Of a stretch of 64,000 bases of DNA, positions 36,300 to 47,599 are shown piece after piece; the stretch's first letter is position 1, and each line of letters starts with the position of its first letter. The DNA comes from Karstenula rhodostoma CBS 690.94 (lineage: Eukaryota; Ascomycota; Dothideomycetes; Pleosporales; Didymosphaeriaceae). The translations under genes and the position numbers were made by a program. Under the pieces are notes generated by a model. The model was not told the DNA's origin, did no database searches, and saw nothing but the letters and a program-made list of their open reading frames with translations. Location: assembly GCA_010093485.1 (NCBI GenBank), contig MU001494.1, positions 1,209,937 to 1,273,936 on the forward strand. Direction: 5' to 3'.

Positions 36300-36636
36300 A
36301 TTAGTATAATTAACCTATTATATAGATACTATAAGTTATAACTATAAACTATATAATTATAGAGTTTATTAGTAAGTTTTATATATATATATATATATAG
36401 TATTACTAATATAATATTACTAATTTAGAATAGAATTATCTTTATAGTAGTTAACTAGGAATATAGACTTTACTAGTAAGTAGTAAAAACTAATTATAAT
36501 AGTTTTTAAGAGTTAAAAAGAACTAGACTTTATAGTAAAGATAATTATAATTAAGTTAAAATAATTTATATAATTAATAAATATAGAAGTAATACTAAAT
36601 ACCCTATAGTAAAAAAAATAAGAAATAGTAAGTAAG

Positions 36637-36790
36637 CTATACCCTTTTTAGTTAGCCTATATATAGACACTAGGTAAACCTTAGCTACTTTTTTAGTCCC
36701 CCTTTATTTATATATTAGTAAAGTATAATATACCTTTTTATCCCCCCTACTTTATTAAGTTACTCTACCTTATAGTGAATCTCTATAATA
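36637..36790 (+). mobile_element. Family B copy, about 154 bp
   Basis: 5'-truncated near CTATACCCTTTTTAG, with a (TA) tail. The flanks ATAGTAAGTAA and ATAATAAATAA look like one 11-bp duplication that has since diverged by G-to-A changes. Confidence 0.78.
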
Positions 36791-36867
36791 TATAATAAAT
36801 AATATTAATAGTAATAGTAATAGTAATAGAGTAATATACTAAGCTATAAGCTATAAATAATAGGTAA

Positions 36868-37140
36868 TATATACTTTTCTCTAGTCTTAACAAGAACTAT
36901 CCTTTTTATCTATTAACGACTCTCTATTATTAGAATTCTTATATATTAGCGGGCACGCGCTAAGCCTATTTTAGCTAGCTTAGTACTATACCCTTTTTAG
37001 TTAGCCTATATATAGACGCTAGGCACGCCTTAGCTACTTTTTTAGTCCCCCTTTATTCGTGTATTAGTAAAGTATAATGTGCCTTTTTATCCCCCCTACT
37101 TTATTAAGTTACCCTACCTTATAGTGAATCTCTATAATAT
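36868..37140 (+). mobile_element. Family B copy, 273 bp, TSD ATAATAGGTAA
   Basis: Begins TATATACTTTTCTCTAGTC and ends at the (TA) tail. Direct repeats ATAATAGGTAA lie at 36857-36867 and 37141-37151. It has exactly the same length and start as the copy at 48344-48616. It retains GCGGGCACGCGCTAAGCC. Confidence 0.92.
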
Positions 37141-37414
37141 ATAATAGGTAAAAGTTAAGAATATTAGTAAGTATAAATTAAAAAAATTAGTATTTAAATA
37201 ACTATTAGTTAGTATTACGCTAATAATTAAAAAAAGTATAAAAATATATAAAAAAAAAAGGTCTAAATTATATAAATAAAAGTCTAAAAATAAATAAATA
37301 AGTATTAAAAAAGAATAAAAAGATCTCTCTTTTATTATAAATATACTATATAGTTTTATAGGCCTAAATTAAGATCTAGACTATTAGTACTCTTATATAA
37401 TATATTATATAGAT

Positions 37415-37464
37415 ATTATATATAATTACTATAAGGCTAGGTAAATTAATAAAGTAAAGAGAAT
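37415..37464 (-). mobile_element. Family B copy, left part, split by Gy2
   Basis: The (TA) tail and ATTACTATAAGGCTAGGTAA, followed by AGAAT at 37460-37464. The rest of the same B copy resumes at 56386, with Gy2 inserted between. Confidence 0.8.
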
Positions 37465-37618
37465 TATTATAACTAGAGATATCTTATATCTAGCTAGAGA
37501 AGTTATATAATAGTAAGGGGTATATAGCTATAAATACTAATAAAGGGATTTAATAGTAATTTATCTATCTAATACTATATCTTTTACTTATCTCTAAAGT
37601 TAAAGCTATATTACTTAT
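37465..37618 (+). repeat. Gy2 outer 5' LTR, truncated (154 bp)
   Basis: Starts TATTATAACTAGAG and ends ...TATATTACTTAT, lacking the last ~15 bp, then runs directly into a second LTR. AGAAT at 37460-37464 matches AGAAT at 56386-56390, so this outer LTR marks the true left end of the element. Confidence 0.85.
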
Positions 37619-37787
37619 TATTATAACTAGAGGTATTTTATACCTAGCTAGAGAAGTTATATAATAGTAAGAGGTATATAACTATAAATACTAATAAAGA
37701 GATTTAGTAGTAATTTATCTATTTAATAATATATCCTTTACCTACCTCTAAAATTAAAGCTATATTACTTATACTAAAATTCTAATA
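37619..37787 (+). repeat. Gy2 inner 5' LTR (169 bp)
   Basis: Full-length LTR, TATTATAACTAGAGG to AAATTCTAATA, followed by TTTAAATTACTC, the region expected to hold the primer binding site. Confidence 0.87.
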
Positions 37788-39681
37788 TTTAAATTACTCT
37801 TTTTTATTTATAAGTAGTCTAGCTTTATTTACTTTAGATAGTATATATTTAGATATAATAGCTAATAATCTCCTATTATCTAATATTTATATAGAAAAGC
37901 TAGATAATAAAAGTATATTTAAGAAAAAAAGAGAAAATTCTACCTTTTCTCCTCCTATTATAGATTTATTAGTATAACTATTAATACTATTTACTAATTA
38001 ATACTAGATAGTATTATTTAATAACTATTTAAGCCTATTAGGGATAAATATACCTAAAATAAGCTAAGTAGCTAGTAGTTACTTTAATAACTTAAAAAAA
38101 GCCTAGAACTAGCTTAAAAACTAGAGAAATACTAATAAACCCTAATATATTAATATAATATAGTAATATATTAAAGTAGGGAACTTTATAGCCCTCTTTA
38201 AACTTATAAAAGATATAGTATTATAAATTATAGTATTAAGAGTTCTATCTTTATAATTACTAATTTAAAAGTAACTATATAAGTATTTTTAAAAGGATAA
38301 ATATAATTATAATTACTAAAGAAATAGTTATAAACTAGTTTTCTAATTATCTATAAAATATTTTATATTAAATACTTTAAAAGTTAATTATATCCTTTAG
38401 TTTATTACTAATATATACTAAATTATATAGAGAATAGAGGTTTAATCCTAATAATTATAGAATTTTTTATAGACTAGAACTTAAAAGGCTTTATAGGTAA
38501 AGATATTATAAGCTTTAGAATCTCTTAAAAAATAATACTAATTAGTATATAATTAGCTTAAAAAGTACTAATAATAATTAGGTTAATTACCTCTTAACTT
38601 TTTAGACTATATATAAGGATACTAAAAAGAACTTAAAATAACTAATAATAAATAGTAGAAACTTAAGTATATAGAGTATTTTTTACTCTATATTTAGTAG
38701 AGACTATAATCTATATAATCTAAGCTTAAAATAATAGTTACTAATATTAAATAATAGGCCTCTATTATCTATTATACTAAATAACTAAACTATATAATTA
38801 CTAAAAATAGTTACTAGCTAAATTATATAAATAAAGACTTATAGTCTAAAATAGACTCTAAAGGAGATAATAGATTTTAAAAAAAGAATAAATAGAATAG
38901 AAAGTAAGGAAATATTCTTAATTAGTCTAAAATAGTACTAAATAAAGCTACTAATACTAATTAGCCTATAATATATTAATATTATAATAAGTAAAGGTAT
39001 ATTAAATATAACTATTCTTCTTTAAATAAGTCTACTACTACTAGTTTAAATAATATAAAGTTTACTAAGAATAAATTATATAATTTAGGAAATAGTAATA
39101 AGTAAATAGAATTATTACTACCTTTTCTATCTATATTAATATAGTTATAAATTATATTAACTAAGTCTTAGAGGTTAAGGATATTAGCTCTCTATTTAAT
39201 TAGTTATATAACTAGTTTAAAGGGATATTAACTATTAAGGCTAGAGTTAATAAAGAACTACTTAGTACTCTTATAAACTTAGTATTAGCGCTTAACCTAG
39301 TATTATTATAAGTAGTAATAAGGCTTAAGGCTAATATTATACCTCTAATAAAGTTACTATTAAAAGTAGTAAATAGCTCTAGAATAAAAGTATATAGTAT
39401 AATAATATTTAAAGTAACTCTTATAGATTTATAAGGTTATAAGTAACTATAGATAATATCTTTTATAGTAACTAATATTACTAGATATAATATTTTCTTA
39501 TAGTTACCTTAGTTTAATAAGTATAATCTAAAGGTTAATATTACTAGTAGGTATATCCTCTTTTAAAAATACTATACTAAAGTAGGATAACCCTTTAAAA
39601 ATATTAGTATAAAGGAATTAGAATAGTTTAATTATATACTTTAAGACCTATATATAGTAGTATATACCTATATTATATTAG
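37788..39681 (+). pseudogene. RIP-degraded Gy2 gag and protease region
   Basis: Plus-strand gag of the Gy2 spanning 37465-56385, with a CCHC remnant of the Tyr type near 38970-39015. The protease region follows up to the point where Gy1 is inserted (39682). It is the mirror image of 32830-33434 plus 34858-36130. The host sequence ...CCTATATTATATTAG at 39667-39681 resumes at 47600. Confidence 0.82.
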
Positions 39682-40196
39682 TATTATTAGGGGTTTCCTA
39701 TATACCTAACTAAGGTTTATTCCTTAAGGATTATTTAAGAAATAAGATATAATAGAGGCTATATAAAAAGGTAGATAAATATCCTATATTATAATAATAT
39801 TAAGAGAAGACTAAGTATTTATATAGATATAAAATACTTTAATTTAAATATAAAAGTAAATTACTTTTAAATAATATTTTAAATTAACTATAAAAAATAG
39901 GAACTATATAGAGATTCTCCTAAATTATATACTAGTTATTTTAATTTTTACTATTCTAGAATCCCTTAGTTTATTTCTATATATCCTACCTTTTTAATAA
40001 AAGTATTTACTTTACTTCTACTAAAACTTAGTATTTCTAGAATTTTATACTTTTAGTAGAATTATAGTTATATAACTTATAATATAAGCTACTTTATAAG
40101 CTTATATATAAGTACCTATTAGTTTTATTTTTATTACTAATATTTTATATATAATTTCTTCCTTTCTTCTAGTCTAGTTCTACTATAATTATAATA
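39682..40196 (-). repeat. Gy1 3' LTR
   Basis: A 515-bp LTR in minus orientation (TATTATTAGGGGTTTCC to AATTATAATA), next to the polypurine tract. Confidence 0.9.
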
Positions 40197-40211
40197 TTAT
40201 CCCCCCCTTTA
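40197..40211 (-). promoter_or_regulatory. Gy1 polypurine tract
   Basis: TTATCCCCCCCCTTT, the reverse of the purine-rich tract at 15727-15740, immediately inside the 3' LTR. Confidence 0.85.
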
Positions 40212-43200
40212 GAGTTATTATTCTAATACCCTATTATTATCTTATAACCTATTATTATAGTATAGTCTAGGGATATAAAGATTTATCTTTCTATACCTTT
40301 AAGTATAGTATTATATTCTCCTTTAGATTTCCTAAGCTTCCCTAACTATATCTAAGATACTAAAATAATTATTAACTAATTATTATTATATTTATATTAA
40401 TAAGGTTTATTATTATAATTTAGTAATACTAATAAAGTATACTTATTATATAAAAAAGAAAGTCCTAAAGTATTTTATAAATATTTTAATTAGGGAGTAT
40501 ACTATATATAATACTATTTATATAGAGTATAATCTTTAGGTTCCTAAAAAAAAATAAGAATATATTTAGTTTAAGAAGTATAAAAAATATTTTACCCTTC
40601 TTTATATTAAGGCTAAGGTTATTTACCTAAAAGTAGAAATTATAGAGATAAAAAAATAGAAGTAGTTACTTATAATTTATAATACTTATATACTTTATAT
40701 ACTATAATATCTAAAAGAGGGGTTTTTAAAAAATATAAATACTAGTACTATTTTTATATTACTACTATATAGATCTTTAACTAATTTAAACTAGTTATAG
40801 GCTAATTTTTTTATAATTAATCCCTTTACCTTTTTTAACTTCTTTTCTAATTTTAAATTAATATTCTTATTAACTAACCTTTTTAGGGTTAATTTTTTAC
40901 TATTAACTAGTAAAAGTCTTTTAGTAATTTCTTATAGTTTATAAGGTTTTTTTTTAGTTCCTAAATATTATACTATTCTATCTATTCTTTCTACTTAATT
41001 AGGTATCTTTACTAATACTTAATTATTTATAGGTTCTTAATTACTTTAACTTTATACTTATTATCTTCTAACTCTAGTTAGGTTTTAATTAAAGTATTTA
41101 GAGGTATTAATTTTAAAAGTAATTTATAAAAGGTAGAATATATCTTTATACCTATTAATAGAAATAGCTTAATTATAACTAGTCCCTTTATTTCTTAAAC
41201 TTTAAAAGGTTTTACTTAAAAATAATCTAGTTTTTTACTTAGTTATTTTATCTTTAGATTTTTCTATAATAGGAAAACTTTATCCCCTTTTTTAAAAATT
41301 AGTTTTTTAATCCTTTACTTATTTATATTCTTAAATACTATAAGAGCTCTATAGATAATTCTTTTTTATAGAACTTTATAAAGTTTTTTTATTTTCTAAG
41401 CTTTATTTTAGAGTTTAGTAGAAATACCTTTAATATTCTTTAGATTCTAATAAGTAACTAGCTTATATCTATAGTTTATATAGTATAATAAGTATTTTAT
41501 TATATTTAACCTTAAGCTATTATATACTAACTATATAGTTAATAAAAGTTCTATCTAATTATTCTATTATTTATTAATATAGAAATATAGATACTATTTA
41601 AGTATTTAATTTATATATTTTATTTATTTATTTATCTTAGAATAGAAGCTTATTAATAGCTTTTAGTTTATTTCTAAAGCTATAGTAAAAGTATTTTAAT
41701 ACTTTAAGGTAAAGAACTTATCTCTATCTATAATAAATTCTTCTAGTAGTCTATACTTAGAGAATAGTATATTATCTATTTTATAGACTAGTTTCTTTAC
41801 TATTATAAACTTTTTTATAGGTTTAAACTTAGCTATTTTTATAAGTTAATATACTATTACTATAATAGTATTATATATATACTTTATTCTTAACTATAAT
41901 AATTTTAGTAATTTTATAATAAAATCTATTATTATACTTTATTATAGTTATTTTACTATAAGTAGTAGTTATAGAAGTTTATAAAGCTTATATTTCTTAG
42001 GCTTATTTTTATAATAAACTAAATAGTTACTTATCTCTATTATAACTAATTACTTAAGCTTAGAGATAATATATTTATTTATAATATAATATATTATTTC
42101 TTTAATATTTAGGTATTTCTATTCTCTTAATTTATATAGTTTTCTAATTAGAATAAATATATATCTATTATTAATAATAATTCTTTATTAGTAGTCTTAT
42201 CTAATTTTATTAAAATTATACTTAAAGAGATTATATTTCTTTTTCTAGTCTTAATTAAGTTTCTAGTAGCCCTAGAAGTTTTATACTTCTAGTTCTATAT
42301 ACCTTAGGATAGCTATTTATACTTTAATTTTTAGCTAATTATACTTAAGTATACTTTCTTTATATTTATATAGTACTATATTATATAGCTTAATCTTATC
42401 CTTAGTTAAGTCTAATTATCTACTTAAGGTATCTACTATACTATTAAAAGTTCTAAATTAATAATAAATTATAAAATAAAAGTTTACTAAAAATTCTATT
42501 TATTATACTTATTATTAATTAAACTTCTTAGTTAATATAAAGCTAGTAAAGTTCTAGTAGTCTATTTATATCTCTACCTTAAAATAGGCTCCTATAAGCT
42601 ATACTTTCTATTATTTAAAAATATCTACTATTACTAGTAGTTTCTTATTATAAATATTATAATTAAGTTCTACTTTTAAAAACTTTTATAAATAGTAAAA
42701 TACTAGTCTCTATTTTCTATTTTTATCTAGTTATAAAAGAATTATTTTTAATATATAGTTAAATATATTTATTTTAACCTTTACTAATTTTTATAGGTTA
42801 AATATCTATAGAAGTAGGGCTATTAGAAATATTATCTATAATTTTCTAAATACCTCTAGTAGCTTTTTTTAGATTAGCTATATAACTTTATTATTATTTT
42901 TCTTTATAAAATCTATTAGTAATATAGTAGTTTTAGAATAGTCTTTTATAAACTTTTAATAAAAGTTAGTAAACCCTAGAAAGAATTAAATATCTTTTAC
43001 TAACTTAGAAACTAGCTATTCCTATATAATAGTAACCTTCTTTAGATCTATTAATATACCTTCTTTTAAAATAATAAATTCTAGATACTCTATTTTAATA
43101 ATATAGAACTTATACTTACCTAAATAGAAAAGTAATTAATACTTTTTTATCTTTTTAAGTACTTTCTTTATATATCCTATATATTCCTCTAGTATTCTAG

Positions 43201-43912
43201 GAGAGTAAATAAATATATTATAAAAATATACTATATAAGATATATTTAAGTATTTATATAGTATCTTATTAATAACTACCTAAAATATTATAGGGGTATT
43301 TATTAACCTAAATAGTATAACCTAGTATTTATAGAGACTATAACTAGTTTTAAATATTATTTTTTATTTATACCCTTTAGTAATTTATATATAGTAATAT
43401 CTATTATATATATTAAATTTTATAAACTACTTAGCTTTTTAAAGCTAATCTATAAGCTCTATAATTAAGGGTAATAAGTACTAATTTTTAATTATAGTAT
43501 TATTTAGTTATCTATAATTTATATAGAGTTATAGCTTACTATTCTTCTTAGATATCTATAGAATTAAGAAAACTATAAGACTATAATTTTCTTAAATATA
43601 TTTCTATTTTAAGTTTTTTTATAAGTACTCCTATACTTCTTTTTTCTAGTCTACTAATATTAGTTTTAGCTATTCTAGTTATAGTTTTATATTCTCTTTT
43701 AGAGATATTTTATAATTCTATTTTTAGTAATTTAGTAGTTTTTCCCCTTTAATTTCTTTAAAGAGTTCTATATACTTTTTATATTCTAGTAGAATTATAA
43801 ATAGTTTTTCTATAACTTTAAAATTTAAATATTATATCTAGATAATTTATACTTATCTTAGATTTTTATTTAGGGATTCTAGTAATTTTAGTAGTTAAGA
43901 TTTTCTTAGTCT
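40212..43912 (-). pseudogene. RIP-degraded Gy1 pol (RT, RNase H, integrase, chromodomain)
   Basis: Reading leftwards from the M insertion: reverse transcriptase at about 43100-43650, with Y-F-x-N-I-F-I-Y-S near 43207-43235. RNase H is at about 42560-42800 and integrase at about 41200-42300, colinear with 13203-14760. The chromodomain near 40941-41005 reads YLIK*KE*IE*YNI*EL, the YLVKWKGxxxxxNTWEP pattern with Trp changed to stops. This is the same lineage as the 5511-16270 copy. No intact frame remains. Confidence 0.87.
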
Positions 43913-44496
43913 TATCACGAAAAGTTTTTCAGGAGAGCTACGCAGATATGCACATTCGTGCGCATTTATACCCATACTGTCTAGAGTGCGCAGGTGTGCG
44001 CAGGTGTGCACAGGTATGCGCAGGTGTGTGTAGGTGTACCAGATTTGCACAAAATCTCTATAAAAGAGAATTTCTTTATTCTTTAATAACTTTTATAATA
44101 TTAAAGTTATAATTATAATTTTTTAATAGATTTATAGAGAAATCCTTATATAATTTTATTTATTTAAAAAAGTCTATTTTATATTATATAATTACTCAAT
44201 AANNNNNNNNNNNNNNNNNNNNNNNNNNNNNNNNNNNNNNNNNNNNNNNNNNNNNNNNNNNNNNNNNNNNNNNNNNNNNNNNNNNNNNNNNNNNNNNNNN
44301 NNTTACTAAGCTACTTACTAATATATTATTAATTTATATAAATATATATAGGCTATAGATACGTATATATATATATATAAAAATATAGGGCTGGCTGGTG
44401 TACACTAGGCGCCTAGGGCGCTTAATCGTACACGAGTGTGCGCAGGACTACACTGGCCACCTATACGCACTAGCGAGGTGAAAATTTTTCGTGATA
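43913..44496 (+). mobile_element. Family M MITE-like element with TATCACGAAAA TIRs
   Basis: Left terminus TATCACGAAAAGTTTTTC, right terminus AAAATTTTTCGTGATA. A subterminal tandem array of GTGCGCAGGT-type decamers lies at about 43985-44040, and a second GC-rich patch (GTGTGCGCAGG, ACACTGGCCACC) at 44390-44480. It sits within Gy1 between protease and RT. The other Gy1 (about 7050-7066) has the unoccupied site, and comparison suggests a 2-bp CT duplication; a TA duplication with shorter TIRs is the alternative. There is a 100-N gap inside. It is one of the least RIP-affected elements here. Confidence 0.85.
44203..44302. other. Assembly gap (100 N)
   Basis: A gap within the family M copy. About 400 bp of family M sequence (as in 62050-62430) is missing at this place, so the 100-N size is probably nominal. 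Confidence 0.99.
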
Positions 44497-47064
44497 CTAT
44501 TATTATATAGTCTACTTAATTAGAATATTTAGGGCCTTTAACTTTACTTTTTATAGATATCTTATACTAGTAATCTATAATATTAATTTTTAGCTATATA
44601 TTATTTAACTTTTTTAGTTAATATTTAAATTATTCTCTAATAACTAGTTATAGTCTATAATAGTTTCTAGACTTTTTATATCTATTATAGTAAAACTATA
44701 TTAGCTTTTAAATTATTTAATATCTACTAGTAATAGTAGTATTTTAAGATATAACTAGCCTTTATAATACTTTTAAAAAAATATTCTATTTATTATTTCT
44801 AATTAAATTAGTTTTATTTTATTATAATATAGTAAGTTATATTTCTCTACTACTCTAGATAAGATTAAATATCTAGTAGTACTAAAGTCTATTAGTATAT
44901 TTACTTAAAATTCTTTAATTATAATCTACTTTTTTATATAATATTTTATAGCTCTATTATTTTTACTTACTTTTAAGCTTTTAGAATACTTTTACTAACT
45001 TAGCTTACTATCTAGTAGTATTCTAGTTTTTTAATTTAGTTTAAATCTTATTATAGACTTTTATATACTTATATTTATTATATAATAAATAATTATTATA
45101 TTATAAATTCTTTATATTTTTAAACTACTTTACTTATTACCTCTAATTATTTTATTAGTATTCCTAAGGGGTTTTAGAATAATTCTAGTATATATACTTC
45201 TAGTATTATTCTACCTAAAAAACTTAAATAAGTTCCCCTTTATTAACTTAGTCCTAGTATATAGGGTACTCTATAACTAAGTATTTATATAATATAATAT
45301 ATTTATAGTATTTATCTTTTTAATTATTTATAATCTTTTTTTTTTTTTATTAAGGTATCTTAGATATTCCTCTATATAGTTAAAATTTTTCTACTAAACT
45401 TATTATATATACTTTAGTTCCTTCTAGAAAAGATATTTATTATTATTATACTTATAGGGTCTACTAGCTTCTTCTAAGTTTTATTTTATTAGCTAGTACT
45501 CTATAGTATACTTCTATTTTTAGTATATTAAATAATAGTATAGGTAATATTAGTACTATTTTAGAATATTATAATATTTCTTTTAATCTTTATACCTATA
45601 TATATAGTATAACTTTATAGTATAATCTTCCTTTAGTAACTTTTTATATTCTAACTTACTAAGTACTTTTACTATAGTATTCTTTTCTATTCTATAGTAT
45701 TTATAATTAGTAAAGTTATAGTACTACTATTTAATTATTAAGTAATTATTATTTATTTAGATTTATTATACTAGTACTATAACTTATTTTTATTAAACTT
45801 TTACTTATATATAGGTTTAGTATATATTAATACTAGTAATTTTAATTTTATATATATAGTCTAGTATATAGTAGTTTTCTTTATTATATATTTAATATTA
45901 ATTTTATAAAATATATTTTATAATATTCTTTTTATAAGTTATTTTTTAGACTTTTATTAGTAGTTTAGAGGTTTTAGGTTTATTATCTATAGTATCCTCC
46001 TATAGTAGTATAGGGGTTCTAGACTATAGTATTACTATAGCTACCCTTATTACCTAGGTTTATTTACTTTAGAACTTTTTAGAAAAATATTTAATTTTAA
46101 AGTATTCCTTCTCTTTATAGTTTAGATAAGCCCTATTCTTAAAATATTATTATTAAATATTATTTTACTTCCTTTATTATAAGGTTTATTTCTTCTTTTT
46201 ATAGGCCTTATTTCCTATAATTATATCTCTATTATAATTCCTTTACTTATAATATAGTTTTTATATATTAGTTTTCTAGTTATATACTAGTCTATCTATT
46301 TTTTTCTTTTTTAGTTATTACTTATATAGTCTATTATCTATTTATATAGCTAACTTAATTAGGTTTTCTAAAAAGTTAAACTTATTATAGTAGATTAGTT
46401 TATTTTTAACTATTTCCTTTAGTCTATTATAGTATACTACTTAGAGTAAAATATTATTCTAATTAATTTTTACTTAGAGTTATCTAAATATAGCTAAGTA
46501 TTTACTAGTAAATTTAGTTTATTTAAAGTATTAAATAAAGTACTTTACCTATTATTCTTTATCTACCTCTCTAAATATAACTTAGATCTACTTTTTAAAA
46601 CCTTTTTAAGAGTTAAAAATTTTCTTTATTTTTATCTTCTATTTCTTTAGGGTTTCTTTATACTTAAGGTAATCCTTAATTAAGGGTTATAGCTATTTTA
46701 TAGCTTTTTCTTTTATATATATTCTAATAGCTAGAACCTTTATTTAGTTATTTTTAAATATATAATTATTATACTAATAGTATAATTTTATATTTATTAG
46801 GAAAGTCTTAAGTCTAGCCTTATTTCTATTAAAGAGCTCTAGGATTTTAAAGTTAATTCTTAGTACTTATACTACTAGTACTATTTTTCTATTTATAAGT
46901 TTTACTAATTACTTCTTAAACTATTAGATCTTATTAGCTTAAGTAATTAGTATTATAGCTAGGTTTATTATAGGACTAAAAGCTAAGCTTTTAGTTATTA
47001 CCTTAAATACTACTAAGCTAGATAGTATTACTATATATTAACTTAAACCTTTAGATAATTAAAA
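44497..47064 (-). pseudogene. RIP-degraded Gy1 gag and protease
   Basis: Capsid-like region next to the 5' LTR (about 46590-47060), matching 1374-2580 reversed. The CCHC knuckle at about 46093-46134 reads YLNYKEKEYFKIKY, the Tyr-for-Cys/His form. The protease/linker is at about 44560-44800. The RT follows after the M insertion. Confidence 0.83.
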
Positions 47065-47594
47065 TATTATAAAGGGTTTTCTATATACCTAACTAATATC
47101 TATACCTTAAGGATTATTTAAGAAATAAAATATAATAGAGGCTATATAAAAAAATAGGTAAATATTCTATATTATAATAATATATAATATAATAATATTA
47201 AGAGAAGACTAAATATTTATATAGATATAAAATACTTTAATTTAGATATAAAAGTAAACTATTTCTAAATAATATCTTAAATTAAATATAAAGAATAGAA
47301 ACTATATAAAAATTCTTTTAAATTATATACTAGTTATTTTAATTCTTACTATTCTAGAATCCCCTAGTCTACTCCTATAGATTCTATCCTTTTAGTAGGA
47401 GTATCTATTCTACTTCTACTAAAACTTAGTACTTTTAGAATTTTATACTCTTAATAGAATTATAATTATATAATTTATAATATAAGCTACCCTATAGGTT
47501 TATATATAAGTACCTATTAGCCTTATTTCTATTACTAATATTTTATATATAATTCCTTCCTTTCTTCTAGCCTAGTTCTACTATAATTATAATA
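47065..47594 (-). repeat. Gy1 5' LTR
   Basis: A 530-bp LTR in minus orientation (TATTATAAAGGG to AATTATAATA). Its outer side carries the ATTAG duplication. Confidence 0.9.
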
Positions 47595-47599
47595 ATTAG

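Larger units (their letters stand above)
36300..37385 (-). mobile_element. Family A copy with two nested B copies
   Basis: A sequence from ATTAGTATAATTAACC to the degraded 5' palindrome (GGCCTAAATTAAGATCTAGA). Family B copies are at 36637-36790 and 36868-37140. There is an extra AAAGGTCTAAATTATATAAA segment near 37255-37295, also seen in the full A at about 10030-10065. Confidence 0.82.
39682..47594 (-). mobile_element. Gy1 Ty3/Gypsy chromovirus, complete but RIP-killed, TSD ATTAG
   Basis: A full element on the minus strand: 5' LTR 47065-47594, gag-protease 44497-47064, pol 40212-43912, polypurine tract 40197-40211, 3' LTR 39682-40196. A family M element (43913-44496) is nested inside. The 5-bp duplication ATTAG lies at 39677-39681 and 47595-47599. 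The uninterrupted site CCTATATTATATTAG then RTACTAAC is in the inverted Gy2 copy at about 32827-32855. Total 7.9 kb, or about 7.3 kb without M. Confidence 0.93.
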
